In this document: piece after piece, positions 7,271 to 16,285 of the stretch
Numbering within the stretch: position 1 is the stretch's first letter
How the letters are laid out: each line of letters begins with the position of its first letter
Source of the DNA: an uncultured Kangiella sp.
Lineage (GTDB): Bacteria > Pseudomonadota > Gammaproteobacteria > Enterobacterales > Kangiellaceae
Reading direction: 5' to 3'
DNA length: 64,000 nt
Assembly (NCBI GenBank): GCA_947498625.1
Contig: CANMKR010000002.1
Location: 434,001-498,000 of the forward strand
Program-made: the position numbers and the translations under genes
Notes under the pieces: generated by a model
Seen by the model: the letters and a program-made list of their open reading frames with translations, nothing else
What the model was told of the DNA's origin: nothing
Databases searched by the model: none

Positions 7271-8887
7271 CTAATTACTTTGACTCGGGGTGTAATTGAT
7301 TCGCATTGGGTCATCTAGAGCAATAATTACCGGCTCCAAATCTGCTGGACCAGGTGATGTATATGTTACACCTTCAAATGGCGTTCTTCCTGGGCCACCT
7401 GGGTTATAGAACGCTGAGTATCCGCCTTCTTGGCTTGGGATCTCCACATGGGTAATGTTTCTAGCTGCACCTTCGTCACCAACTAGGATGATATCAATAT
7501 AATTATCGCGGTCTTCGCTGTAACAATCATCGTAAGTCGTTAAACCGCCTTCAGCTTGCCCCAAGTCAGATAATCCAACCACTCTAAGGGTTCCACCTTG
7601 GGCTTGAAATTCTTCATTAACCTTATCGATAACGACAGTTTCTCCATCTTCACCAATTGCATGGATTCGAAAAAATCTTTCGAAGTCTGTGGGTTTTACG
7701 CCGCTAACACCGTCGGGAGAAAATCCGCCTGATGTTAAAACTCTGATCATGAAATCGCCCTCATTATATAAAACCGACGCATCGTTATTCGGAAGCAGCA
7801 TCTGGCGCACCATAGGGTTAGGAATGCCGCTGACTGACTCTCCAGCCATTGGACCATCTATTCGGTTAAGCTTGGCACCGACAAGTCTTGGACCATTGTT
7901 TTCATCATAGGGGCTGGTGGAAGTCTCCCAGGTCATACCCGAAGCTATTACCCGCTGATTATTAGGACCTACTAAAAGCAAAGGTGTGTCATCTTCAACG
8001 ATTAGAAGCCTTATAGGGAAGCGTGTGTCCGGATCGTCACTAGGTAAACGGTTTGCGAATTCACCAAACACAACCACAACGTTTCTCTCATTATCTTCAA
8101 CGTTAGGAGCGGTACTAGCTGCTAAAGGACGGACGATGTCCCCCGTATTCAAAGTGAATTGAAAGTCAGTAAGGCTGATGGTTCTGGTATCAACAGGCCA
8201 ACTAAATACAATGGGCAAGCCATCGATGCCTAGTGCATCATCCTTGAGTTCTCCGTATGGAGTTTGTTGAATAAAAGCTCGTGCAATTTGCTCTTGCGTT
8301 GTAACAGTTGTGTAGCTGCCAATATTCGTGCCGCAATTGATATCTGAGGACCAGGCGCCTCCAACCTCTCTGGCTAGGCTTTCAGTTACCTCAGTAGCCT
8401 CTACCCCTAAAATATCAGAAAACCCAACGCCGGCAGAGAGTATTTCTGGTTGTTCAGACCAATAATCAGCACTGATAAGCACACCATCAAAAAAGAAGGA
8501 AATTGGAGGAGCAGGAAAGCTCACGGTGGCATTCAAAAGTGGGTCATCCAACACTTCGACAGTTCTGGTTACTTCAGAAGTATTACCGTTGGCATCGCTT
8601 GCACTGTATGTGAGTTCGTAGATACCGGGAGTGGTCGTATCGACATTACCTTCAACTAACACGGTTAACTCACCACCGGTATCGTCTATGGCTTTAGCCC
8701 CGATATCATCAAAGACGGCGTTAAACACCACCTGAATGCTGGGATTACCGTTTAAGCTAATAACTGGTGCTGTGCTGCTGTTAACTGGTGCTGTGACGTC
8801 GTTGTTGTCACCTTCCTTACACCCCACCAGTGGCCAAGTCATTAACAGTACTGCGCAATATAAAAAAAACTTCGTCTTAACTTTCAT
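7271..8887 (-). CDS. Lipoprotein with a DUF5011-type Ig-like domain
   Basis: Exported lipoprotein of 538 aa. The ATG at 8887 is preferred over one 12 bases upstream because GAGGTGT, its RBS, lies between the two. The N-terminus MKVKTKFFLYCAVLLMTWPL leads to lipobox LVGC. Residues ~35-115 form an Ig-like domain of the DUF5011 type (PVISLNGNPSIQVVFNAVFD ... PGIYELTYSASDANGNTSEV). The remaining ~400 residues, with many Asp/Asn-Gly turns, are not recognised. It is divergent from the LytS/LytTR pair with a shared 240-bp promoter region, so it is a plausible target of that system. Confidence 0.75.
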   Translation of the reverse strand: MKVKTKFFLYCAVLLMTWPLVGCKEGDNNDVTAPVNSSTAPVISLNGNPSIQVVFNAVFDDIGAKAIDDTGGELTVLVEGNVDTTTPGIYELTYSASDANGNTSEVTRTVEVLDDPLLNATVSFPAPPISFFFDGVLISADYWSEQPEILSAGVGFSDILGVEATEVTESLAREVGGAWSSDINCGTNIGSYTTVTTQEQIARAFIQQTPYGELKDDALGIDGLPIVFSWPVDTRTISLTDFQFTLNTGDIVRPLAASTAPNVEDNERNVVVVFGEFANRLPSDDPDTRFPIRLLIVEDDTPLLLVGPNNQRVIASGMTWETSTSPYDENNGPRLVGAKLNRIDGPMAGESVSGIPNPMVRQMLLPNNDASVLYNEGDFMIRVLTSGGFSPDGVSGVKPTDFERFFRIHAIGEDGETVVIDKVNEEFQAQGGTLRVVGLSDLGQAEGGLTTYDDCYSEDRDNYIDIILVGDEGAARNITHVEIPSQEGGYSAFYNPGGPGRTPFEGVTYTSPGPADLEPVIIALDDPMRINYTPSQSN

Positions 8888-9024
8888 CTGACACCTCAAT
8901 TCATCAATAAAGGAATAAAGCTAGGTTATTTCGGTAACCCAAAACCTAGTGTATAAATTATCAGCTGCAGGGAGGCTTACTAGGACTGGGGGTATGAGGT
9001 GTGCAAATAGCTGTATGGATGGTA

Positions 9025-9084
9025 CTGATCCCTGTATCAGGTGTACGGGGCGCACCTTTCATTCAATCAAACCAACTGTATAAT
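9025..9084 (+). promoter_or_regulatory. Promoter region of the lytS-like gene with inverted repeat
   Basis: A -10 TATAAT at 9079-9084 has TTTCAT as a possible -35 (9057-9062, 16-bp spacer). Just upstream, CTGAT-N6-ATCAG (9025-9040) is a perfect inverted repeat flanked by GGTA and GGTGTAC, a candidate operator shared with the divergent lipoprotein gene. Confidence 0.45.
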
Positions 9085-9128
9085 GAAATTATCTACCGTT
9101 GGTGTGATATAACCATTATTAAGAAGTT

Positions 9129-10175
9129 ATGGCTTTAAGTGATACAAAACCTATAAACCAGCCTTATCGGTTTGATCAGAAAAAGTTTCAGCGCTGGGTT
9201 TTCCTGCTGGTCTGGCCTTTAGCCAATGTGCTGTTAGTGGCCACCATCCTGATTGATCTTGACTTTGCAACTGCCGAGACATTATTGTTCGTCGCGATAA
9301 ATTTTTGGCTGCTATTTGGATTGTCATTCTTAGTTTTACAGATTCTGGATAGGTACTTTCCGAAAATCATGTCGACAGAAGTGTTTTGGCGTCAGCTCTT
9401 TGTGCATGTGGTGGTTATTGTTGGCATTGCCGCTATCTTCTCGCCATTGTTTTCCAGGCCGGTGGAACTAAAGCTTCCACAAACACTCATAGGACCGCGT
9501 ATTTTTTTTATACTAGAAATTATAATTTATCTCATCGTTTTTCGTATATTCACTCAACAGGAACGTTCATTTACTACGGCATTAGCGCTGAGGGAAACAG
9601 AATTAAATATGTTGCGCTCGCAAAGCAACCCTCACTTTTTATTTAATACACTTAATCTAATCAATGCACAAATATCTAATAACCCAGATAATGCCAAGGA
9701 AATAGTGTATGACCTTGCTGACTTGTTGCGCAAAAATATTAATATGGCGCAACAAAGCTTTACCACACTGGCCAAGGAGATGAAGCTAGTAAGCTTGTAT
9801 TTAACGCTACAAGAAAAACGCTTTAAAGATCGTTTGAGCTTTAATATAAAACTGGTTCCAGGTACTAAACTTCTACAAATCCCAGCGCTGTTGTTACAAC
9901 CGGTTATCGAGAATACGGTTAAATACGCGGTAGCACCCTATGCTTCAAAAGCCCATATACTCGTGGAAACCAGTTTGGGGAATGGGCGGCTGGTTATTGT
10001 GGTGAAGGATTCTGGGCCAGCCTTTGATGAGACTCAAATTGTGGAAGGCAATGGCATGAGAATCTTGCGGAATACCTTGGCTTTACATTATGAGGATGAT
10101 TATGATATTCAGTTAAAGTCTACAACCTCAGGTGGTGTTTTCACATTAAGCTTGCCTGTTCGGGCAGTGCAGTGA
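9129..10175 (+). CDS. LytS/YehU-type sensor histidine kinase
   Basis: Membrane sensor kinase of the LytS/AlgZ group (His_kinase family PF06580), 348 aa. Four hydrophobic segments lie at about residues 23-42, 50-71, 90-105 and 122-142. They are followed by the phospho-acceptor motif LRSQSNPHFLFNTLNLIN with H169. The ATPase part shows IPALLLQPVIENTVKYAV (N box) and GNGMRILRNTLALHY. There is no large extracytoplasmic domain, so the ligand is probably sensed in the membrane. It is followed 14 bp later by a LytTR regulator. Confidence 0.85.
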   Translation: MALSDTKPINQPYRFDQKKFQRWVFLLVWPLANVLLVATILIDLDFATAETLLFVAINFWLLFGLSFLVLQILDRYFPKIMSTEVFWRQLFVHVVVIVGIAAIFSPLFSRPVELKLPQTLIGPRIFFILEIIIYLIVFRIFTQQERSFTTALALRETELNMLRSQSNPHFLFNTLNLINAQISNNPDNAKEIVYDLADLLRKNINMAQQSFTTLAKEMKLVSLYLTLQEKRFKDRLSFNIKLVPGTKLLQIPALLLQPVIENTVKYAVAPYASKAHILVETSLGNGRLVIVVKDSGPAFDETQIVEGNGMRILRNTLALHYEDDYDIQLKSTTSGGVFTLSLPVRAVQ

Positions 10176-10189
10176 GGGTTGGGTAAAGC

Positions 10190-10948
10190 ATGACTGATTT
10201 AAATATACCCTCCAAGAAAGTCATGATCATCGACGATGAACCTGCTGCAAGGGCTCATCTACGCTTTGTCATTGAAACATTTGAAGAGCTAAGCATTATT
10301 GATGAAATAGGGGATGGAGCAACCGCTATCAATGCAATCGTTGATGAACAACCAGACATTGTTTTTCTCGATATAGAAATGCCTGAAGTGAATGGGTTTG
10401 ACGTGGCATCAGCAACTGTAGATGTTAACTATCAATTGGTTTTTGTAACAGCTTACGATCAATATGCCTTGGATGCCTTTGGCACTAATGCAATTGACTA
10501 CCTGTTAAAGCCAGTGCGACCTTCGTTGCTTGATAAATGTATTAGAAAAATTCTGTATCAGGAGGGTTTGGTACTTGAAAGGTTAGAGCAGCAAAAAAAG
10601 GACAGTGATAACCTGTTGTTATCAGATGGCAATGCCAAACGCGTGCTAAACCATCAGCATATTTGTTACATCGAAGGCATTGGACGCTATCGTCGGATTC
10701 ACCTGACTCAGGTGGGAGAAGAAATACACCGGATGCAAACCATTGTTTCTGACACTACCTTGGATGATTTTGAATCCCAGCTTACAAAATATGGTTTTAT
10801 CCGTTTGCACCGAAGTTATATTGTGAACTTACAGAAAGTAATTGGCCTTTCCACCGAGTCTCGAAGACACTTTGTAGCAATGGCAGATATTGGCATCAAG
10901 ATCCCAGTTTCCCGAAAAAAACTATCAAAATTAAAAGCAATGCTTTGA
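10190..10948 (+). CDS. LytTR-family response regulator
   Basis: Response regulator of 252 aa. The receiver domain has IIDDEP and D61 in VFLDIEMPEVNGFD, with the conserved lysine in DYLLKPV. After a linker, the C-terminal ~100 residues form a LytTR DNA-binding domain (HICYIEGIGRYRRIHL ... YGFIRLHRSYIVNL ... IPVSRKKLSKLK). It pairs with the LytS-like kinase upstream. The likely targets are its own operon and the divergent Ig-domain lipoprotein gene, but I could not identify a clear LytTR box. Confidence 0.87.
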   Translation: MTDLNIPSKKVMIIDDEPAARAHLRFVIETFEELSIIDEIGDGATAINAIVDEQPDIVFLDIEMPEVNGFDVASATVDVNYQLVFVTAYDQYALDAFGTNAIDYLLKPVRPSLLDKCIRKILYQEGLVLERLEQQKKDSDNLLLSDGNAKRVLNHQHICYIEGIGRYRRIHLTQVGEEIHRMQTIVSDTTLDDFESQLTKYGFIRLHRSYIVNLQKVIGLSTESRRHFVAMADIGIKIPVSRKKLSKLKAML

Positions 10949-11116
10949 TATCTGATTTTTAATTTAGAGTCAGAATCGTAATTGATTATTTGTTTTCTTT
11001 AAAGCCAGACCAAATTATAGTTTGAATGTCTGCTATGGAGAGATTATTTTAAATCGAATTTAATGGCCGCTAAGGAACACAAGCGTAATAAGAAATTTTC
11101 ATAACTGAGCTTACAA

Positions 11117-11145
11117 ATACATTTACCGCTAAATGTATCTTTTTT
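11117..11145 (+). terminator. Rho-independent terminator after the lytTR gene
   Basis: ATACATTTA (11117-11125), loop CCGC, TAAATGTAT (11130-11138), then C and six Ts. The stem is perfect but AT-rich. It is 169 bp after the response-regulator stop, so the mRNA would have a long 3' tail. Confidence 0.75.
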
Positions 11146-11166
11146 AGTGATTACATCTTTTATGAC

Positions 11167-11192
11167 GTCCGCTTTGTGACGGAAACGGACAA
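11167..11192 (+). repeat. GTCCGC...CGGAC palindromic repeat
   Basis: GTCCGCTTTGTGACG followed by GAAACGGACAA, one mismatch from 7075-7100 and in the same orientation. It is intergenic, just after a terminator. Confidence 0.75.
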
Positions 11193-11507
11193 TTATGTAA
11201 TCATTAGTACCTAGCGAAGCTCCACATGCCCTTTTGCGGCAATTAAGTCATTCTAATTAAATGTACACTCTTTTAAGTACTTTTCTTGTCGGCTATTTAT
11301 TTATGATTTAATAAGGGTAGAATACAACTAAATTACTTAAACTGGTGTGATTTGAACGTTTTTAATCAATCACTTAAATTGGCTGGGATTCAACTAAATT
11401 TGTTGGGTGTCCACTGCTAGCGAAAAGCTTTATAGATACTCTATGGCATTACTTTGATACAATATCGGCAAATAATCGCCCTAAACCTATAAACCAGGCT
11501 ATTTCCT

Positions 11508-11978
11508 TTGAATAACGAACTCAACTACAAAAGCAACCCTCTCAATGGCGTCGGCCTTAAGCAATTAATCAGCGAAATCGTTGAGCACTATGGTTATGAG
11601 ATGCTTTATGCCTATTTGAATCTTAATTGTTTTAAATCGAACCCTAGCATTCCTTCTAGTGTTAACTTTCTGAAAAAGACTGAATGGGCTCGTGAAAAGG
11701 TGGAAGGTTTTTATTTATATCAATATAAGAATTTACCGAGTCCTTCATACAAGCAACAACAAGTACCACCAAGAGATCGCATCATTCCAGATGATCAAAT
11801 ACCCGGCGAACCAGTAGAATTAACGCTAGAAGACGCCGAACTCTTTCGCGAACAAAACGCTCAAAAAGCTGCTGAATTTGACAAAAGTCCAGCTATTAAG
11901 AAGAGAACTCTAAGCCAGATAGAACAAAGCGCAGGGCAAAAGAACAACCCTTGGGCTAAATATAAACACAAGCAATAG
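11508..11978 (+). CDS. VF530 family (DUF2132) DNA-binding-like protein
   Basis: A protein of 156 aa. Residues ~9-70 match the VF530 fold: SNPLNGVGLKQLISEIVEHY, LNCFKSNPSI and VNFLKKTEWAREKVEGFYLY. This small helical domain is typical of marine gammaproteobacteria and was reported as DNA-binding in its structural description. The C-terminal half is Gln/Pro/Lys-rich and probably disordered. No ATG exists in the right place, so the start is a TTG at 11508, with CCAGG about 10 bases upstream. The role is unknown. Confidence 0.75.
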   Translation: MNNELNYKSNPLNGVGLKQLISEIVEHYGYEMLYAYLNLNCFKSNPSIPSSVNFLKKTEWAREKVEGFYLYQYKNLPSPSYKQQQVPPRDRIIPDDQIPGEPVELTLEDAELFREQNAQKAAEFDKSPAIKKRTLSQIEQSAGQKNNPWAKYKHKQ

Positions 11979-11995
11979 GATTACAATAACTCCTA

Positions 11996-13117
11996 TTAGA
12001 ATTCTTTAATAAAGTTAGCTAGTTTAATCTCTAAGAAAAATGAAGTGGTTGAGTTAGAACCACTATCAAGAAAAATGGCTAACGTATTGTTATCTAAATC
12101 TTGTCGTAAATAGCTTGAAAAACCGACCCAGCTACCATTATGCCAATAGACGTTGTTATCTTCGATAACCCAACCTAATCCGTAATCCGTTTGTTCTCCC
12201 GAGTTTAATACTCCTGCTGTATAAGCAGTTTTTAATGACTCTTTTGAGATTAATCCCCCTTCATTTAGTGCCTGCACCCATTTCAATAAATCAAGAGTAG
12301 TAGAGTAGATACCGCCATCCCCTGCAACTCCATCTAAAAAAATTAAATCATTTAATTTATCGCCATCCATACCCCAGACTCTATGGCTCAGCTTATTTTC
12401 ATCGGATAACAAGTTAAACACTGAGGTATTCTTCATGTCTAATGGCTTGAACACCTTTTGATCCATATAAGCTTCAAAAGACATTTTCGAAACACTTTCA
12501 ATTAAAGCTGCTAAAACCACATAACCGGTATTGCTGTATTCGTATTTATCGCCCGGAGTAAATAGTAATTTTGGTGTGTATTTATTATATAAATCCAATA
12601 AATCTGAATTTTTAAACGCCAAGTTCTCATCTTCCCAGTGCTCAAGAACAAGGTTCATATAGTCAGGCAAACCTGAGGTGTGATTCAAAAGATGTCTAAC
12701 CTTGACCTCTGGATAATCCAAAAGAGGCAAATAGTTAGATATGGGTTCATCTAAGTTAATCTTGCCTTGCTCGACAAGCATTAATACCCCTAATGCAGTA
12801 AAAGGCTTAGACAATGAGGCTAAGTTAAAAGATGATTCTTCGCTGAGGGGTTGCTTCTTTGCTAAATCTGCATAGCCGTATGATTTATCGAGAATGATTT
12901 TGCCATCTTTTGCTAACAATACCGAGCCATTAAACTGATTAGTGACCTGTAAACCAGCAAGCCACTTGTCTAAAATTTCGATTTTTTCTTCTCTAGTAGC
13001 TTTCTTTGGAATTTTTATATTGGGCGGAGCTATAAACTTTAAATAAGCAAGTCCAACAATAACAATTAATAGCGCAACAGCAAAAAAACCAATAAGGAAT
13101 TTGAATATAAAGTGCAT
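11996..13117 (-). CDS. Membrane-anchored serine hydrolase, class C beta-lactamase family
   Basis: Serine hydrolase of the class C beta-lactamase / D-aminopeptidase / esterase family, 373 aa. An N-terminal hydrophobic segment (residues ~3-28) anchors it with the catalytic part in the periplasm. S101-L-S-K104 is the SxxK nucleophile motif, Y194-S-N196 the YxN motif, and HNGSWVGF supplies the third (HxG) motif. Such proteins are more often peptidases or esterases than true beta-lactamases, so no resistance phenotype should be assumed. No clear RBS precedes the ATG. A TTTGTAACAAGG motif shared with the metallopeptidase gene lies about 70 bp upstream. Confidence 0.85.
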   Translation of the reverse strand: MHFIFKFLIGFFAVALLIVIVGLAYLKFIAPPNIKIPKKATREEKIEILDKWLAGLQVTNQFNGSVLLAKDGKIILDKSYGYADLAKKQPLSEESSFNLASLSKPFTALGVLMLVEQGKINLDEPISNYLPLLDYPEVKVRHLLNHTSGLPDYMNLVLEHWEDENLAFKNSDLLDLYNKYTPKLLFTPGDKYEYSNTGYVVLAALIESVSKMSFEAYMDQKVFKPLDMKNTSVFNLLSDENKLSHRVWGMDGDKLNDLIFLDGVAGDGGIYSTTLDLLKWVQALNEGGLISKESLKTAYTAGVLNSGEQTDYGLGWVIEDNNVYWHNGSWVGFSSYLRQDLDNNTLAIFLDSGSNSTTSFFLEIKLANFIKEF

Positions 13118-13183
13118 TTTTAGATTTTTTATTCATCAGGGTTGGAGCTATTGTACTCATAAAAGAGCTAAAATTTAGTTAGC

Positions 13184-13230
13184 TTTTGTAACAAGGTGAT
13201 TCTTTGGCAGAAATTTGTAATAGTTACTGT
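13184..13230 (-). promoter_or_regulatory. Conserved upstream motif, copy A
   Basis: TTTGTAACAAGG, then GATT and GGCAGAAA, ending in ACTG. It aligns with 16286-16332 at the same distance (about 70 bp) upstream of another exported hydrolase gene on the same strand. The core TTGTAACAA is palindromic. The regulator is unknown. Confidence 0.5.
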
Positions 13231-13357
13231 AAAAATTAGCTAAGCTCTGGAAAATACCATATTCGAACGATAATCTTAGAGAAGATATTATAAATAAAAC
13301 TAGCCTTAGTAAAACTAAGGCTAGTGAATATAAAACATATTTTATAAAGGCGTTAAA

Positions 13358-14623
13358 TTATTTTTGCTCAATATTCTTCAAGTCTAATCCGCCTAAAGTG
13401 GACTTGCTGATTTTGACTTTTCCTTTACCTGCATCTTCTTGCTCAATTTTTAGTAGCTCATCGTCGCCACCAATCATTAAGCTTTTGATAACTTGGACAT
13501 CGACATTGCCCGCATCGGCCTCTTCTAATTCAATGCCTTCTTTAGAGCCATTATTGTCGAAAGTAGATATTTTCTTGAGCCTTACATTCAAATGGCCATT
13601 ACCTTCTTCAGACATTTTGAATGCTTCGTCCTGATTTCCAAACCCAACCGTATCAACGACGATAGATTTTAAGTTGCCATTATCTTCTTCGTCGAAGTCC
13701 AAACCTTCATCGAAGTTGTTATTGACTTGGCTATTGGTCACGCGACTAATTAAATGTCCATCACCCGCTTCATCAATATCAAAACCGTCATCGACATCTC
13801 GCTGACCATCATCATCACAAGGACCGCCTGCAAAATTCCCAACTAGGTTGCAATATTCACCATTTCGAATAAACATACTGCCGCTGACATTACTAATAAC
13901 ATCACCTTGATTGCCTTCATCTAACTCCACACCATCCGCGCCAACATTGGTAAAAGTAGAATCTTTTGCGGTGAAATAGATACTCCCTAAACCGCGCTCA
14001 TCGACTCTAACGCCATCTGCATCCGCGCGACCGAAACCAACATTATTAATTTCACTATTAATGATCTTCACTTTTACAGAAGCAGCAGAGCCGTTGCCAC
14101 CGCCACCGCTACCACCGCCACAATTATCACCAAAGCTGCAATCAGAAACATGGATGCCATGATGTCCAACTTTGGTTAAAAATATATTCTTAAACTCGAC
14201 ATTAACAGAGCCAGTAGCATTCGCAGGAACATTGATTTCAATGCCCTTGCCACCGGCTGGAATCGCAGGGTTTTGATTAACAGTATCGTAACTACCGATA
14301 AATTTCAGGTTTGTAATCAATAAATCCCCAGCACCGTTGATACTTAAAATATCAGCGTTAGGCTCTAGCGCTATGGCATTTATCGTTTGACCCTTACCTA
14401 CAATTTGTAGTTTATACGGATTCTCATAACTCAAAGGCTGAGTAAGGTTGATCATTTGCACATTGGGATTAATACGAATGACATTGGCACCACTTTCTAA
14501 AGCCGCTCTTAATGAACCAGCACCATTATCATTTCCATTAGACACTATTGCAGTGGAGGCCGATGCTGCGTTTGCAGAAACTAAAATGCCAAAACCTATT
14601 GCGAATAAATTTACAGATTTCAT
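13358..14623 (-). CDS. Secreted acidic beta-helix protein
   Basis: Exported protein of 421 aa with signal peptide (MKSVNLFAIGFGILVSANAA, cleavage near SAS). The start of the mature part (NDNGAGSLRAALE ... VIRINPNVQMINLTQPLSYE) resembles the entry segment of CSLREA/pectate-lyase-like right-handed beta-helix proteins. The rest is a series of coils with a repeated acidic tag: DGVRVDERGLGS, DGVELDEGNQGD, DGFDIDEAGDGH, EGLDFDEEDNGN, EAFKMSEEGNGH, EGIELEEADAGN. The regular Asp/Glu at each turn suggests a calcium-binding or strongly charged face. RBS GAGAGG precedes the ATG. Partners and substrate are unknown. Confidence 0.75.
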   Translation of the reverse strand: MKSVNLFAIGFGILVSANAASASTAIVSNGNDNGAGSLRAALESGANVIRINPNVQMINLTQPLSYENPYKLQIVGKGQTINAIALEPNADILSINGAGDLLITNLKFIGSYDTVNQNPAIPAGGKGIEINVPANATGSVNVEFKNIFLTKVGHHGIHVSDCSFGDNCGGGSGGGGNGSAASVKVKIINSEINNVGFGRADADGVRVDERGLGSIYFTAKDSTFTNVGADGVELDEGNQGDVISNVSGSMFIRNGEYCNLVGNFAGGPCDDDGQRDVDDGFDIDEAGDGHLISRVTNSQVNNNFDEGLDFDEEDNGNLKSIVVDTVGFGNQDEAFKMSEEGNGHLNVRLKKISTFDNNGSKEGIELEEADAGNVDVQVIKSLMIGGDDELLKIEQEDAGKGKVKISKSTLGGLDLKNIEQK

Positions 14624-14739
14624 CTTATTCCTCTCAACAAGAACTTATTAAAGTAAATTTATAGTAATGATGCAATATGACAGCTTGATTAACCCTAAGT
14701 TAAAAACAGGTTACAGGTAACCAGCTACGAAAGCCCATG

Positions 14740-16218
14740 CTAAAGTTCAATAACCCGAATATATTCATCCAACACTTCTTTATCGGTAAGCGCTTTCATA
14801 GCCTTTCCAAAAGAGTCCAAGTTATTAATACTCACTATCAATAACATGGTGCCATCTGGAATTAAACTATGCAAAACAAACTCACCATCAGGCAGCTTGG
14901 CTTTTTCTAGCCCTGGGTAGTACTCGATGAACTTAGTAAAATTTTCTTTATGCTTGTCAGTGATAAGAATCATCTTGGCATTAATAGCGCCATTAAACTT
15001 ACTCATGGCCTCTTGATTAAAGAAAGGCGTTTGGACATTTAAACTTCTGACAGTTCGCTGGTGCTCAAAAAACAACTGAAACAACTTATTGTGTTCGTGA
15101 AAATCTTTATCTGCTAAGAAGGAAACGTTGGCTAAAAAACTTTCTGGCTGCAAATAACCTTTCGGAAAATTCTTGGCATATTGATCGATATAGTCGTCAA
15201 CGAAATCAGCATCAATTGATTTGCCAGACAAAAGATATTTCTCTACTAAAGGGTAAATAGCTTTTGCCTGTTGATTGATATATTTAGAGTGGTACCATTC
15301 TTTTTTATCTAAGCTCCCATTGGTTTCTTTGTAGAACCAACCATTACCTATAGCCGTCGCTAAAGCTTCATTCAACAGTTGGTAAGAATGTGCTTTATGG
15401 TAAGAGTCATGTTTCAAAAAGCTCTCTTCAAGTTGTGCTTGAAGCTCGATGGATTGACTAGAGTATAAAAGGTGCGCCAATTCATGGAATACGACCGCTA
15501 ATACTCCATCAGCATCATCAAAATCACTAATGATGTAAGAAATGATATTGCCCTGAGGAGTGGCTGTAGTAAAGCCACCCTTTTGCGGTATCGGTGCTAG
15601 ATAAACCTTAAATGGTATCTCAGCTTTCCAATTTGCATTATAAAATTTGGAAGCCTTAGCGAACCTTCCACCGAAGTCTACCTGCTTAGCACGGTCAGTT
15701 AAAACTCGAATATTTCTTTTAAGTTGAGACTGGGATTTGTCCCAAATTAACTCTTTGTAAATAGGACTAAAAGCATTCAAAGTTTCCACTAAAACCATTA
15801 AATCTGAATTAGTTAACAAGCCCATAATACGTTGCGCGAAGTCATCAATATCCGATGCTTGAGTAGAAGCCATCACCAATAGCTGTGTCACTTGACGTTT
15901 ATTGTGTCGATGGGCCACTTCTTCCGAAAACGCATAATCATAAGAAACATTGATCTTTCTATAACGTTCAATCAGTACTTGGTTTTTATCGTTATTGTAA
16001 TCGCTATTTTCGAACAGCTCGGTCAAAGTTGGAGAGGTGCCGCCAGGACCACCAGCGATGCCTTGGACGAAATTATAAAGCCCATGAACTTCATTTGTTT
16101 TAAACTCGACTTCTAGTTGAGTAGCTGGTGATGATAAAGCTGTTTTGGCGGATGCGGTGTACGTAGAAAATACTATAAAAAGGAATGGTAAAAAGACTTT
16201 CAAAACTAAATGTTTCAT
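14740..16218 (-). CDS. Exported HExxH zinc metallopeptidase-like protein
   Basis: A protein of 492 aa with signal peptide (MKHLVLKVFLPFLFIVFSTY, cleavage near ASA). The zinc motif is H245-E-L-A-H249 (VVFHELAHLLY), and about 35 residues later comes LLNEALATAIG, whose E284 is well placed as the third ligand in the gluzincin manner. I do not recognise a named peptidase family, and the substrate is unknown. The upstream region shares a TTTGTAACAAGG motif with the serine hydrolase gene at 11996-13117, hinting at common control of exported hydrolases. Confidence 0.75.
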   Translation of the reverse strand: MKHLVLKVFLPFLFIVFSTYTASAKTALSSPATQLEVEFKTNEVHGLYNFVQGIAGGPGGTSPTLTELFENSDYNNDKNQVLIERYRKINVSYDYAFSEEVAHRHNKRQVTQLLVMASTQASDIDDFAQRIMGLLTNSDLMVLVETLNAFSPIYKELIWDKSQSQLKRNIRVLTDRAKQVDFGGRFAKASKFYNANWKAEIPFKVYLAPIPQKGGFTTATPQGNIISYIISDFDDADGVLAVVFHELAHLLYSSQSIELQAQLEESFLKHDSYHKAHSYQLLNEALATAIGNGWFYKETNGSLDKKEWYHSKYINQQAKAIYPLVEKYLLSGKSIDADFVDDYIDQYAKNFPKGYLQPESFLANVSFLADKDFHEHNKLFQLFFEHQRTVRSLNVQTPFFNQEAMSKFNGAINAKMILITDKHKENFTKFIEYYPGLEKAKLPDGEFVLHSLIPDGTMLLIVSINNLDSFGKAMKALTDKEVLDEYIRVIEL

Positions 16219-16285
16219 TACTTATAAATCCCTTCTGTGATGCGTAGATACATCATACAAAACAAGCATGTAAAGAATTAGAACT

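Larger units (their letters stand above)
10949..11507. other. 559-bp non-coding stretch
   Basis: No credible ORF was seen. It contains the terminator at 11117-11145 and the palindromic repeat at 11167-11192. Around 11330-11400 the word CAACTAAATT occurs twice about 56 bp apart. The rest is AT-rich and featureless to me. Confidence 0.6.

Noticed and set aside
11326-11412. Repeated word CAACTAAATT (two copies, ~56 bp apart) upstream of the VF530 gene.
   Set aside because: Short, AT-rich and with diverging flanks; too weak to call a repeat or operator.
11996-13117. Annotation as an antibiotic-resistance beta-lactamase.
   Set aside because: SxxK and YxN motifs are shared by many membrane-anchored peptidases and esterases; nothing in the sequence or context points to beta-lactam hydrolysis.
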